Shown in pieces: positions 1-5,329 of a stretch of DNA of 5,820 nt (the first letter of the stretch is position 1; each line of letters begins with the position of its first letter). Origin of the DNA: Prevotella sp. (lineage in GTDB: Bacteria > Bacteroidota > Bacteroidia > Bacteroidales > Bacteroidaceae); NCBI GenBank assembly GCA_017442765.1, contig JAFRZC010000077.1, forward strand, positions 1 to 5,820, written 5' to 3'. The translations under genes and the position numbers were made by a program. The notes under the pieces are model-generated. The model saw only the letters and a list, made by a program, of their open reading frames with translations, was not told the DNA's origin and did not search any database.

Positions 1-111
1 TAATTATAATCTTATTATAAAACACACGAGCCTTCACCGTTTTAACATTATTTATTACTGTTCTGTTGTAATATTTACCTACGTTCAATCTACATCACTC
101 AGAAAAGCGCA

Positions 112-141
112 AGTGCCCGAGCCTATTATTGGTCGGGCACT
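112..141 (-). terminator. Terminator-like hairpin downstream of the 171-350 remnant
   Basis: Two perfectly complementary 9-base arms (agtgcccga at 112-120 and tcgggcact at 133-141) enclose a 12-base loop. The hairpin lies 30 bases past the stop codon of the leftward gene remnant. On the minus strand the bases after the stem are TGCGCTTTTC, so the U-run is weak and displaced. It could serve as a factor-independent terminator or an RNA 3'-end stabiliser. The rest of 1-170 holds no gene that I can see, only an A/T hairpin at 4-20 (7-base arms, 3-base loop). Confidence 0.55.
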
Positions 142-170
142 AAAAGATCGTCAATAAATGATGCAGCTTA

Positions 171-350
171 CTAATTCACGGTGAAGAAATAGGTGGCTTC
201 CATGTTGCCAGTTGCCTCTACCGATGTTGTGTGCACTTCTACTTCGCCAGAGTAGAGACTTTGGAACATTGGCATAATCTTATGATTCACCATTTCGTTG
301 AAGGCTGTGGCATTCAGTTTGTAGGTGCCTTCTGTTGTTCGTCCATATCC
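171..350 (-). pseudogene. 3' remnant of an unrecognised gene (59 codons, no start codon at its head)
   Basis: On the minus strand an open stretch runs from position 350 to a TAG at 171-173. It encodes 59 residues, beginning GYGRTTEGTYKL and ending GNMEATYFFTVN. It is preceded in the same frame by TAA at 351-353, and its first internal ATG is about 20 codons in, so it reads as a truncated C-terminus. The alternation of polar and hydrophobic residues near the end (EVEVHTTSVEATGNMEATYFF) would suit a beta-rich secreted or surface domain, but I do not recognise the family. A terminator-like hairpin follows at 112-141, as expected for a true gene end. The missing 5' part should lie to the right, where the duplicated comM tail and the Bro-N gene now stand. 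Rearrangement at that point is therefore the likely cause of the truncation. A short gene using an internal ATG is a weaker alternative. Confidence 0.45.
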
Positions 351-375
351 TTACACCTTATTATATCTATATATA

Positions 376-418
376 TCTGCCCAGTTGCCGCGGTCGAGGT
401 TACGATAGCCGATGGCTT
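376..418 (-). repeat. Direct repeat, left copy: displaced duplicate of the comM 3' end
   Basis: This 43-base segment matches 1256-1298 at 41 positions, in the same orientation and exactly 880 bases away. The mismatches are at 385 and 402. Read on the minus strand in the comM frame it encodes AIGYRNLDRGNWA, then continues DIYRYNKV to a TAA at 351-353. The true comM end reads AIGYRNLDRGDWAERGI. One difference is silent (CGC/CGT) and one changes Asp to Asn. The copy begins two bases after the Bro-N stop codon. Confidence 0.9.
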
Positions 419-419
419 T

Positions 420-1223
420 TTAATCACCCTCATCTTCAAGCATGTCTTTATTCTTATTCAACAATAGTCCGTCTTTGGCATTCATTGGCGACACTACAGG
501 TTTCCCTGTTTTGGCTTCAAGTTCCATGCGAGCATTACGAGCAATCTCATCACCTTGACGAGCAACATCCATGTGGTCGCCAAACGTTTCGGGGTTTTGG
601 CTTTCTGATATTTCTTTGGTGGAAAGTTCTGCCAGCATGTTCATCACCAATTCGCGATTGGTCATGTTGTCACGCAGATTCTCTTTCTTCAGGCCCTTGA
701 ACTTTTTGTACTCTCGTGCCGTCATACCTGCCCAAGTATGATAGATGATGTCAGTTAGCGTAGCAAACTGAACTCCTTCCTCCAATCCTCTGCGCTTCCA
801 TTCGTCCGTCAGGTCTTTACGTATCTCAATGGATTTCAACCTTTGGTTTATCCAATTTTCAGAGTAGCCCAATCGCTTATAGTCTGCCAAAGCCTGATGT
901 ATTCCCAATTCAGGGTCTTGCATTTGGTCAAGCCGTTGGGCTGCCACCTGAGCCATCCATTGCTTGAACGGTTCTGCCTTAGGTGACGGAATGGACTGAA
1001 TCAAACGGAAAAGCTGCTCTGTATCAGCCACATCCGTCTTACGCATTTTACCGTCTTCGGCCTGCAATTTCAACTGGTTACAATTTGTAACCGTTTCATT
1101 TCCCTCGTTCTTTAACCGATGCTTCAGCACTTTCCAGTAGTTTCTTGGATTGGGACTATCTGTTAATACCGCCACTGCATCAACTATAGAGAAATACCGT
1201 TTCTCCTCCACGTCATCATACAC
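420..1223 (-). CDS. Bro-N domain protein, DinD-like (start codon uncertain)
   Basis: The protein matches my knowledge of the Bro-N/DinD-like family that is widespread in Bacteroidetes. An N-terminal Bro-N segment (EKRYFSIVDAVAVLTDSP, then NYWKVLKHRLK) is followed by the signature RLIQSIPSPKAEPFKQW, then LTDEWKRRGLEEG, GLKKENLRDNM and a C-terminal block ending GKPVVSPMNAKDG. Relatives include phage antirepressor-like proteins and the SOS-regulated DinD of E. coli. The molecular role of this subfamily is not established; a DNA-linked or regulatory role is inferred. The frame is open up to an ATG at 1382, but everything upstream of about 1255 is comM read out of frame. Homology begins near HFGFRAVYDD, where the only plausible start is GTG at 1221-1223, giving 267 residues. 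The native ATG and a few residues are probably missing. That GTG lies 19 bases beyond the comM stop, so translation may depend on reinitiation. TAA at 420-422 abuts the left repeat. Confidence 0.8.
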   Translation of the reverse strand: MYDDVEEKRYFSIVDAVAVLTDSPNPRNYWKVLKHRLKNEGNETVTNCNQLKLQAEDGKMRKTDVADTEQLFRLIQSIPSPKAEPFKQWMAQVAAQRLDQMQDPELGIHQALADYKRLGYSENWINQRLKSIEIRKDLTDEWKRRGLEEGVQFATLTDIIYHTWAGMTAREYKKFKGLKKENLRDNMTNRELVMNMLAELSTKEISESQNPETFGDHMDVARQGDEIARNARMELEAKTGKPVVSPMNAKDGLLLNKNKDMLEDEGD

Positions 1224-1242
1224 GGCGCGAAACCCGAAATGT

Positions 1243-2814
1243 CTATATCCCTCTCTCTGCCCAGTCGCCGCGGTCGAGGTTGCGATAGCCGATGGCTTCG
1301 GCGATGTGGTGGGACTGGACTTTGTGAGAGGCTTCGAGGTCAGCGATGGTGCGGGCAACCTTGAGGATGCGATTGTAGGCACGGGCCGAGAGTTTCAGGC
1401 GTTCCATCGCCATGCGGAGCATGTCGAGGCTGGCGGTATCGGGTTCGGCGAACTGATGAATCATTTTTTCGCTCATCTGGGCATTGCAGTGGGGCCTCCT
1501 CCCGTCCCCTCCCGAAGAGGATGGGAGTTTTGCGAAACGCTCTGTCTGGATGGCGCGGGCACGGATGACTCGCTCGCGGATTACGGCCGAGGGTTCGCCC
1601 GGCTGTGCCTTTGAAATATCCTTGAATGGTACAGGTGTTATCTCTATCTGTATATCGATGCGGTCGAGGAGGGGACCGGAGATTTTGCCGAGGTAGCGCT
1701 GGATTTGTCCGGGGGTGCAGACGCAGTTGTGGGTGGGGTCGCCATAATAGCCGCAGGGACAGGGGTTGCACGAGGCGACAAACATGAACGAGGCGGGGTA
1801 CTCCACACTGTACTTGGCGCGTGAGATGCTGATTTTGCGGTCCTCTAACGGTTGCCGAAGCACTTCGAGCGTCTGCTTGTTAAATTCAGTGAGCTCGTCG
1901 GCAAAGAGGACCCCATTATGCGCCAGACTGATTTCCCCAGGCTGGGGATTGGCACCGCCACCGACAAGAGCAACCTCGGAGATGGTGTGGTGCGGGGCGC
2001 GGAAGGGTCGCTGCGAGATGAGCGACGTGCCCTTGCCGAGCTTTCCCGCCACGCTGTGAATCTGTGTGGTCTCGAGGCTTTCGGCCAGGGTGAGGGGCGG
2101 GAGGATGCCGGGCAGGCGCTTTGCCATCATCGACTTTCCCGACCCGGGCGGGCCTATCATGATCAGGTTGTGGCCGCCGGCCGCCGCGACCTCGAGGGCT
2201 CGCTTCACGCTTTCCTGTCCGCGCACGTCGGCAAAGTCGAGGTCGAACTGATACTGATGCTCGTAGAACTCACCGCGCGTATCGACAACGGTAGGGCTGA
2301 ACAGCTCTTTTCCTGTGAGGAAGTTGATGACATCGGTCATCGACTCCATACCATAGACCTCCAGATTGTTAACGACGGCAGCCTCGCGCTCGTTCTGCTT
2401 CGGCACGATGAGCCCCTTGAACTTCTCGGCGCGTGCGCGGATGGCGATGGGCAACGCTCCCTTGACGGGTTGCAGATGGCCGTCGAGGCTGAGCTCGCCC
2501 ACCATCATGTACTTGTTGAGCTGTTCGGCGGGAATATCTCCGTTGGCAGCAAGGATGGCGATGGCCAGCGGCAGGTCGAACGAGCTACCCTCTTTGCGCA
2601 GGTCGGCGGGTGCCATGTTGACGGTAATGTCGGCATGTGGGAAGCGGAATCCGTTGTGCTGCATGGCAGCGGCTATGCGGTCGCGCCCTTCGCGCACGGC
2701 GGCGTCACCCAGTCCGGTAAAGTGATACAACATACCGGGGACAAGGCTTACCTCGATGGTGACGGTGGTGACTTCGAGGCCGTTGACGGCGGCACAGTAG
2801 GTTTTTACGAGCAT
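1243..2814 (-). CDS. comM: ComM/YifB family Mg-chelatase-like AAA+ ATPase
   Basis: This 523-residue protein is full length for the family (about 500-515). It has three parts: an N-terminal ChlI-type domain (about 20-140, with FDLPLAIAIL and GELSLDG), the AAA+ core (about 190-395) and the Mg-chelatase C-terminal domain (about 402-515). The core shows Walker A GPPGSGKS (221-228), Walker B VLFADE with D306 and E307, and DRID at 384-387. A conserved cysteine group (C349, C352, C354, C364, C366) around CNPCPCGY is typical of ComM and suggests metal binding. Characterised ComM is a hexameric branch-migration helicase that extends donor DNA during natural transformation; whether this host is transformable is unknown. 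ATG at 2814 gives the usual MLVKTYCAAV start, 22 bases below a Bacteroidetes -7 box. A short extra segment (about 431-441, SSSGGDGRR) precedes HCNAQM. The last residues (RGI) differ from the other copy of this gene end at 376-418. Confidence 0.95.
   Translation of the reverse strand: MLVKTYCAAVNGLEVTTVTIEVSLVPGMLYHFTGLGDAAVREGRDRIAAAMQHNGFRFPHADITVNMAPADLRKEGSSFDLPLAIAILAANGDIPAEQLNKYMMVGELSLDGHLQPVKGALPIAIRARAEKFKGLIVPKQNEREAAVVNNLEVYGMESMTDVINFLTGKELFSPTVVDTRGEFYEHQYQFDLDFADVRGQESVKRALEVAAAGGHNLIMIGPPGSGKSMMAKRLPGILPPLTLAESLETTQIHSVAGKLGKGTSLISQRPFRAPHHTISEVALVGGGANPQPGEISLAHNGVLFADELTEFNKQTLEVLRQPLEDRKISISRAKYSVEYPASFMFVASCNPCPCGYYGDPTHNCVCTPGQIQRYLGKISGPLLDRIDIQIEITPVPFKDISKAQPGEPSAVIRERVIRARAIQTERFAKLPSSSGGDGRRPHCNAQMSEKMIHQFAEPDTASLDMLRMAMERLKLSARAYNRILKVARTIADLEASHKVQSHHIAEAIGYRNLDRGDWAERGI
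1256..1298 (-). repeat. Direct repeat, right copy: 3' end of intact comM
   Basis: This partner of the 376-418 repeat encodes the last conserved residues of ComM (AIGYRNLDRGDWA). Similarity stops at 1299 on one side, where comM continues inward. On the other side it fades at about 1255, which still belongs to the last ComM codons before the TAG at 1243-1245. Because comM is intact through this copy, this is the copy in use and the one at 376-418 is the displaced one. Confidence 0.9.
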
Positions 2815-2835
2815 GGTCTTTTATTGTTTTGTTCT

Positions 2836-2844
2836 GCAAAGATA
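2836..2844 (-). promoter_or_regulatory. comM promoter, Bacteroidetes -7 element
   Basis: The minus strand reads TATCTTTGC, a full match to the TAnnTTTG(C) consensus used by the Bacteroidetes primary sigma factor. The start codon at 2814 lies 22 bases downstream, which leaves a leader of roughly 15-20 bases. No TTTG -33 element is present at the expected spacing; that position falls in the 7-bp tandem repeat at 2852-2886. Confidence 0.75.
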
Positions 2845-2851
2845 CGAAATA

Positions 2852-2886
2852 ATTATGCATTATGCATTATGAATTATGAATTATTT
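2852..2886. repeat. 7-bp tandem repeat upstream of comM (five units, last imperfect)
   Basis: The plus strand reads ATTATGC, ATTATGC, ATTATGA, ATTATGA, ATTATTT in uninterrupted tandem. Such ATTATGA-type repeats recur, as I recall, in Bacteroides and Prevotella intergenic DNA. The array occupies the place of the comM -33 region, so a change in copy number would change promoter spacing. Confidence 0.85.
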
Positions 2887-3048
2887 TTGTGTCTTTGACT
2901 ATCGTCGAAGATACTCACGTTGACTTCGTCGACCTCTGTCACGACTCAGGCATTCAAATAAATTTGATGGCTCTCGCTGCTCCATCGGTTCGGAAAATTG
3001 CAAAGACTCCGAGCTTGCTCGCCTGAGCACCAATAGAAAATAAAAAAT
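2887..3048. other. Intergenic stretch between the divergent comM and ABC genes
   Basis: I see no gene here. It contains an imperfect hairpin (2902-2910 with 2924-2932, one mismatch in nine, 13-base loop). It also has a cluster of alternative small palindromes around CGAGCTTGCTCG (3010-3021) and GCTCGCCTGAGC (3017-3028). These may be regulatory or simply decayed repeats. I cannot assign a function. Confidence 0.4.
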
Positions 3049-3074
3049 GAGCGAAGAAATTTGCATTTTCACTC
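3049..3074. promoter_or_regulatory. Operator-like inverted repeat over the -33 element
   Basis: GAGCGAA at 3049-3055 and TTCACTC at 3068-3074 are inverted copies with one mismatch in seven, separated by 12 bases that contain the -33 TTTG at 3060-3063. The arm-to-arm centre spacing of 19 bp, close to two helical turns, and the position over the promoter suit a dimeric regulator. I also recall similar GAGCGAA...TTCGCTC arms next to promoters elsewhere in Prevotella, so this may be part of a common promoter architecture. Confidence 0.35.
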
Positions 3075-3092
3075 ACTTAATCGTACCTTTGC
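3060..3092 (+). promoter_or_regulatory. Promoter of the ABC exporter gene (-33 TTTG, -7 TACCTTTGC)
   Basis: TTTG at 3060-3063 and TACCTTTGC at 3084-3092 are separated by 20 bases, a full match to the Bacteroidetes consensus in both boxes and spacing. Transcription should start near 3095. That is only about five bases before the ATG at 3100 and about 50 before the ATG at 3145, which bears on the choice of start codon. Confidence 0.85.
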
Positions 3093-3099
3093 ACTTGTC

Positions 3100-4941
3100 A
3101 TGACACAGACGAACCAACAAAGCAACGTGTCCGAGGGTACGAAGATGACCATCTGGGGCCTGCTGAAAAACATTCTGCCCTATGTGCTGCCCTACCGGTG
3201 GCTGGTGACGATTACGCTGGTGCTGACGCTCGTGGGCTCGCTCATGGCGCAGGTGAACGCCGTTGTGCTCGACCGTGCCGTCGATAGCATCGACGCGCTC
3301 ATCAACCGCCCGGGCGGTTTCTCGTGGGGCTCGGCGGCACGCATCCTGACTGTCATCACCATTGTCTTGCTGGGCAAGGAGTTGGTGGCGGCTGTGGTCA
3401 CGTTCTTCCAGCGCTACTATGGCGAGCGCATGCGCATCATGGTCAGCCGCGACCTCTCGCTGCGTGTGGTGGAGCGGATATTGTCGTTCCGCATGGCATT
3501 CTTCAGCGGCGAGGGCAACGAGACGGGCCGCCTGCAGTCGCGCATCGACCGCGGCATCATGAGTCTGTCGAACACGGTCAACAACTTCTTCATCGAGATC
3601 CTGCCGCTCTTCACCAGCGCCGTGCTGGCCCTGGGTCTGATGTTCGCGGCCAACATCTATGTGGGGCTTGTGGCGCTGTGCATCGTGCCCATCTACTTCT
3701 GGGTGACCTACATACAGGCCTGCCGCATGAAGGGCGGCCGCCGCAGCATCTTCGGCGGGCATCAGGCCGTCAGCCAGGGCATACTCAACATTCTCGAGAG
3801 CATCAACGTCATCAAGTCGTTCAACCGCGAGCAGATTGAGGCTGGCCGACAGGCCGACTTGCAGCGCACCATGACCGACTTGCAGCTGAACATGCGCAAG
3901 CAGAGCTATATGTTCAACGGGCTGAAGAGCTTTCTCGAGCAGATCGGCACGGTGCTCATCATCATCCTCACGGCCTATCTGGTGCTCACCGGCTACCCGG
4001 GCATGACGATAGGAAAAATCATGTACCACGTGATGCTCTTTGCCAATGTGAGTGCGCCCATCCGTCAGCTCCACCGTATCTACGACGACATGAACGACGC
4101 GCTCATCTATGCCGAGGGATTCTTCGGCATCCTGCATGCCGACGACGAGGTGGAGCCCACCGGCTCGCACCGTCCCGAGACGGTGGAGGGCACGTTCGAG
4201 CTGAGCCACGTCGATTTCACCTACCCGGGCGGCACCCGTGCGCTGACCGATGTGACCATGCGCATCGAGAGCGGGAAAATCACCGCCTTCGTGGGACTGA
4301 GCGGAGCCGGCAAGACCACCATCGTGAACCTGCTCGACAAGTTCTACCGTCCCGACAGCGGCACCATCGCGCTCGACGGCGTGGACCTCAGCCAGTGGGA
4401 CACGCAGTGGCTGCGCGACAACATCGGACTGGTGCTGCAGAAAAACCACATCTTCGACGACACCATCGAGGAGAACATCAAGTACGGAAATCCCGAGGCC
4501 ACGCACGACGACGTGGTGTGGGCCGCCAAGCAGGCCTTCCTCTACGACCAGGTGGCCGAGCTGCCCAACGGCTTCCAGACCTCAGCCCTGCAGCTCAGCG
4601 GCGGACAGCAGCAGCGCGTGGCCATTGCCCGCATGTTCATCAAGAACCCGCCTGTCATCTTTCTCGACGAGCCCACCGCCAGCCTCGACGCCATTGCCAC
4701 CGAGCAGATCAAGGCCAGCATCGATGCCATAAAACGGGGCCGCACGGTGGTTATCATCTCGCACAACATCGGGCAGATTATCGATGCCGACCAGATCTAC
4801 GTGCTTGAGCACGGGCGTGTCGTGCAGTCGGGCAGCCCCGCTGAGGTCTATCGGCAGGGTGGACTCTACAAAGACATCTTCGACGCGAGCGCCCGCAGCA
4901 TGAACGTAGATAAGATTGCCGACACCATGTCCGCCACCTGA
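3100..4941 (+). CDS. ABC exporter half-transporter, fused membrane and ATPase domains (MsbA-like)
   Basis: The protein has 613 residues from the ATG at 3100. An N-terminal transmembrane domain with about six helices (first near [16 protein letters not shown], last pair near [16 protein letters not shown]) is followed by an ATPase domain from about residue 365. The ATPase motifs are complete: A-loop Y375, Walker A GLSGAGKT (399-406, K405), Q447, signature LSGGQ (499-503), Walker B with D523 and catalytic E524, D-loop SLDA and H555. Such proteins dimerise in the inner membrane and use ATP to export lipids, peptides or drugs; the substrate cannot be read from this sequence. The promoter predicts a transcript start near 3095, so ATG 3100 would be almost leaderless. 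ATG 3145 (598 residues, MTIWGLLKN) would have a normal leader. However, the 15 codons between them have G/C-rich third positions like the gene body, so I kept 3100. The gene is monocistronic here and divergent from comM. Confidence 0.93.
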   Translation: MTQTNQQSNVSEGTKMTIWGLLKNILPYVLPYRWLVTITLVLTLVGSLMAQVNAVVLDRAVDSIDALINRPGGFSWGSAARILTVITIVLLGKELVAAVVTFFQRYYGERMRIMVSRDLSLRVVERILSFRMAFFSGEGNETGRLQSRIDRGIMSLSNTVNNFFIEILPLFTSAVLALGLMFAANIYVGLVALCIVPIYFWVTYIQACRMKGGRRSIFGGHQAVSQGILNILESINVIKSFNREQIEAGRQADLQRTMTDLQLNMRKQSYMFNGLKSFLEQIGTVLIIILTAYLVLTGYPGMTIGKIMYHVMLFANVSAPIRQLHRIYDDMNDALIYAEGFFGILHADDEVEPTGSHRPETVEGTFELSHVDFTYPGGTRALTDVTMRIESGKITAFVGLSGAGKTTIVNLLDKFYRPDSGTIALDGVDLSQWDTQWLRDNIGLVLQKNHIFDDTIEENIKYGNPEATHDDVVWAAKQAFLYDQVAELPNGFQTSALQLSGGQQQRVAIARMFIKNPPVIFLDEPTASLDAIATEQIKASIDAIKRGRTVVIISHNIGQIIDADQIYVLEHGRVVQSGSPAEVYRQGGLYKDIFDASARSMNVDKIADTMSAT

Positions 4942-4967
4942 ACTTCCCTTTTATAAATCAAGACACA

Positions 4968-4988
4968 GTCGTTCATCATACGAACGAC
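4968..4988 (+). terminator. Hairpin after the ABC gene, possible terminator
   Basis: Two perfect 7-base arms (gtcgttc at 4968-4974 and gaacgac at 4982-4988) enclose a 7-base loop, beginning 27 bases past the stop codon. The following bases (ggtctttc) are only weakly T-rich, so termination strength is doubtful. Confidence 0.5.
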
Positions 4989-4996
4989 GGTCTTTC

Positions 4997-5091
4997 ACAA
5001 AGTAATATAATATATATTACCAAGTAATAGTATATATATTACTGAGTAAAATAATATATATTACCGAGTAATATAATATATATTACTTTGT
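4997..5091. repeat. Array of four 22-bp palindromic A/T units
   Basis: Four 20-base units lie at 5001-5020, 5023-5042, 5045-5064 and 5067-5086, separated by CA, TG and CG. The first and last are identical (AGTAATATAATATATATTAC); the second differs at two positions and the third at one. Within the unit, bases 2-20 form a palindrome with 8-base arms (GTAATATA and TATATTAC) around ATA. The outer edges extend the symmetry: ACAAAGTAATATA at 4997-5009 is the exact reverse complement of 5079-5091. The 22-bp period is close to two helical turns, so all units face the same side of DNA. The array lies between convergent genes, so it may act at the RNA level as stacked hairpins, or as a binding array for a dimeric protein. 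Confidence 0.9.
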
Positions 5092-5096
5092 AAAAC

Positions 5097-5123
5097 CTTA
5101 GCTTTCGCATTCTGAAGGCTAAG
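5097..5123 (-). terminator. Hairpin with minus-strand T-run, probable terminator for leftward genes
   Basis: Arms at 5097-5106 and 5114-5123 pair over ten positions (one G-T wobble) around a 7-base loop. On the minus strand the stem is followed by GTTTTAC, a short T-run, 28 bases past the stop codon at 5151. This suits termination of leftward transcription coming from 5820. Confidence 0.55.
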
Positions 5124-5150
5124 CAATGGGATGATGAGGGTTTGTTCTTT

Positions 5151-5303
5151 TCAGGGAAGGAGTTTTTTCAGTCGCTCCTCGAGTTCTTTGCTGGTAAGGT
5201 TTCGGGCCACGACGCGGCCGCGCTGAAGGAGGATGTTGCCGATGGCAGAGACGATGGGTGAATACAGAAATATCAACAAGGATGTCAAATAGGCAGTTGC
5301 CAT
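5151..5303 (-). pseudogene. Thioredoxin-like protein C-terminal remnant, or 50-residue membrane peptide
   Basis: The minus strand reads ATG at 5303 to TGA at 5151, encoding 50 residues. The last 33 or so (from about VSAIGN, containing GRVVARNLTSKELEERL, ending KKLLP) resemble the C-terminus of thioredoxin-like TlpA-family proteins, which typically end with a strand like GxIVARNL and a helix like ELExxLxxLL. The CxxC active site and the rest of the fold are absent. Upstream of about 5262 the DNA becomes richer in A/T and no longer looks like that family, so I read this as a 3' gene remnant whose in-frame ATG (MATAYLTSLLIFLYS) is coincidental. The alternative is a genuine small protein with an N-terminal membrane helix. 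It lies 26 bases after the stop codon of the cysteine-cluster gene and before a terminator-like hairpin. Confidence 0.5.
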
Positions 5304-5329
5304 CTGATAGCTGTCCGATAAATTGGAAG

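Larger units (their letters stand above)
376..1298 (-). mobile_element. Putative inserted cassette: Bro-N gene bounded by comM-tail direct repeats
   Basis: One accessory gene occupies 419-1255 and is bracketed by 43-base direct repeats of the comM 3' end. Its base composition differs from its flanks. By hand count, lines 781-840 and 841-900 are about 47% and 43% G+C, against about 65% for 2101-2160 inside comM and 63% for 4321-4380 inside the ABC gene. Restoring a target gene's 3' end beside a repeat is the classic footprint of site-specific integration into a gene end. No integrase, transposase or terminal inverted repeat is visible, so this could be a deletion remnant of a larger element, a cassette mobilised in trans, or the product of recombination between two diverged comM alleles. 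The repeat structure is seen; mobility is inferred. Confidence 0.45.

Noticed and set aside
231..700. Plus-strand open frames across the remnant and the Bro-N 3' end
   Set aside because: They run antisense to the better-supported minus-strand coding sequence, cross the repeat junction, and have no recognisable motif or promoter.
376..1298. Insertion sequence with transposase
   Set aside because: The only gene inside encodes a Bro-N protein. No DDE or HUH motif and no terminal inverted repeat were found, and the direct repeats are far longer than a typical target-site duplication.
1243..1382. Programmed +1 frameshift making a ComM-Bro-N fusion
   Set aside because: The frames overlap without stops, but I see no convincing slippery sequence or stimulatory structure at the comM stop. 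The overlap is explained more simply by insertion at the gene end.
1340..1771. Second minus-strand open frame inside comM
   Set aside because: It overlaps the ComM ATPase and C-terminal region in another frame. The composition (Pro, Arg, His rich) is typical of an out-of-frame reading, and comM is intact without it.
1852..2898. Open frame of 348 codons on the plus strand opposite comM
   Set aside because: It is an antisense shadow of a high-G+C gene with no recognisable domain. It ends in the 7-bp repeat region and has no promoter.
3061..3063. TTG start 13 codons upstream for the ABC exporter
   Set aside because: It lies inside the promoter, in the -33 box and before the predicted transcription start, so it cannot be in the mRNA from that promoter.
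3073..4506. Long open frame (477 codons) antisense to the ABC exporter
   Set aside because: It lies opposite a gene with complete ABC motifs. The translation is rich in His, Asp, Val and Arg in the pattern expected from reading a G/C-rich gene backwards, and shows no family motif.
4997..5091. Possible CRISPR array
   Set aside because: Units are 20 bases with 2-base spacers, so there is no room for spacers. There are no cas genes, and the units are near-complete palindromes.
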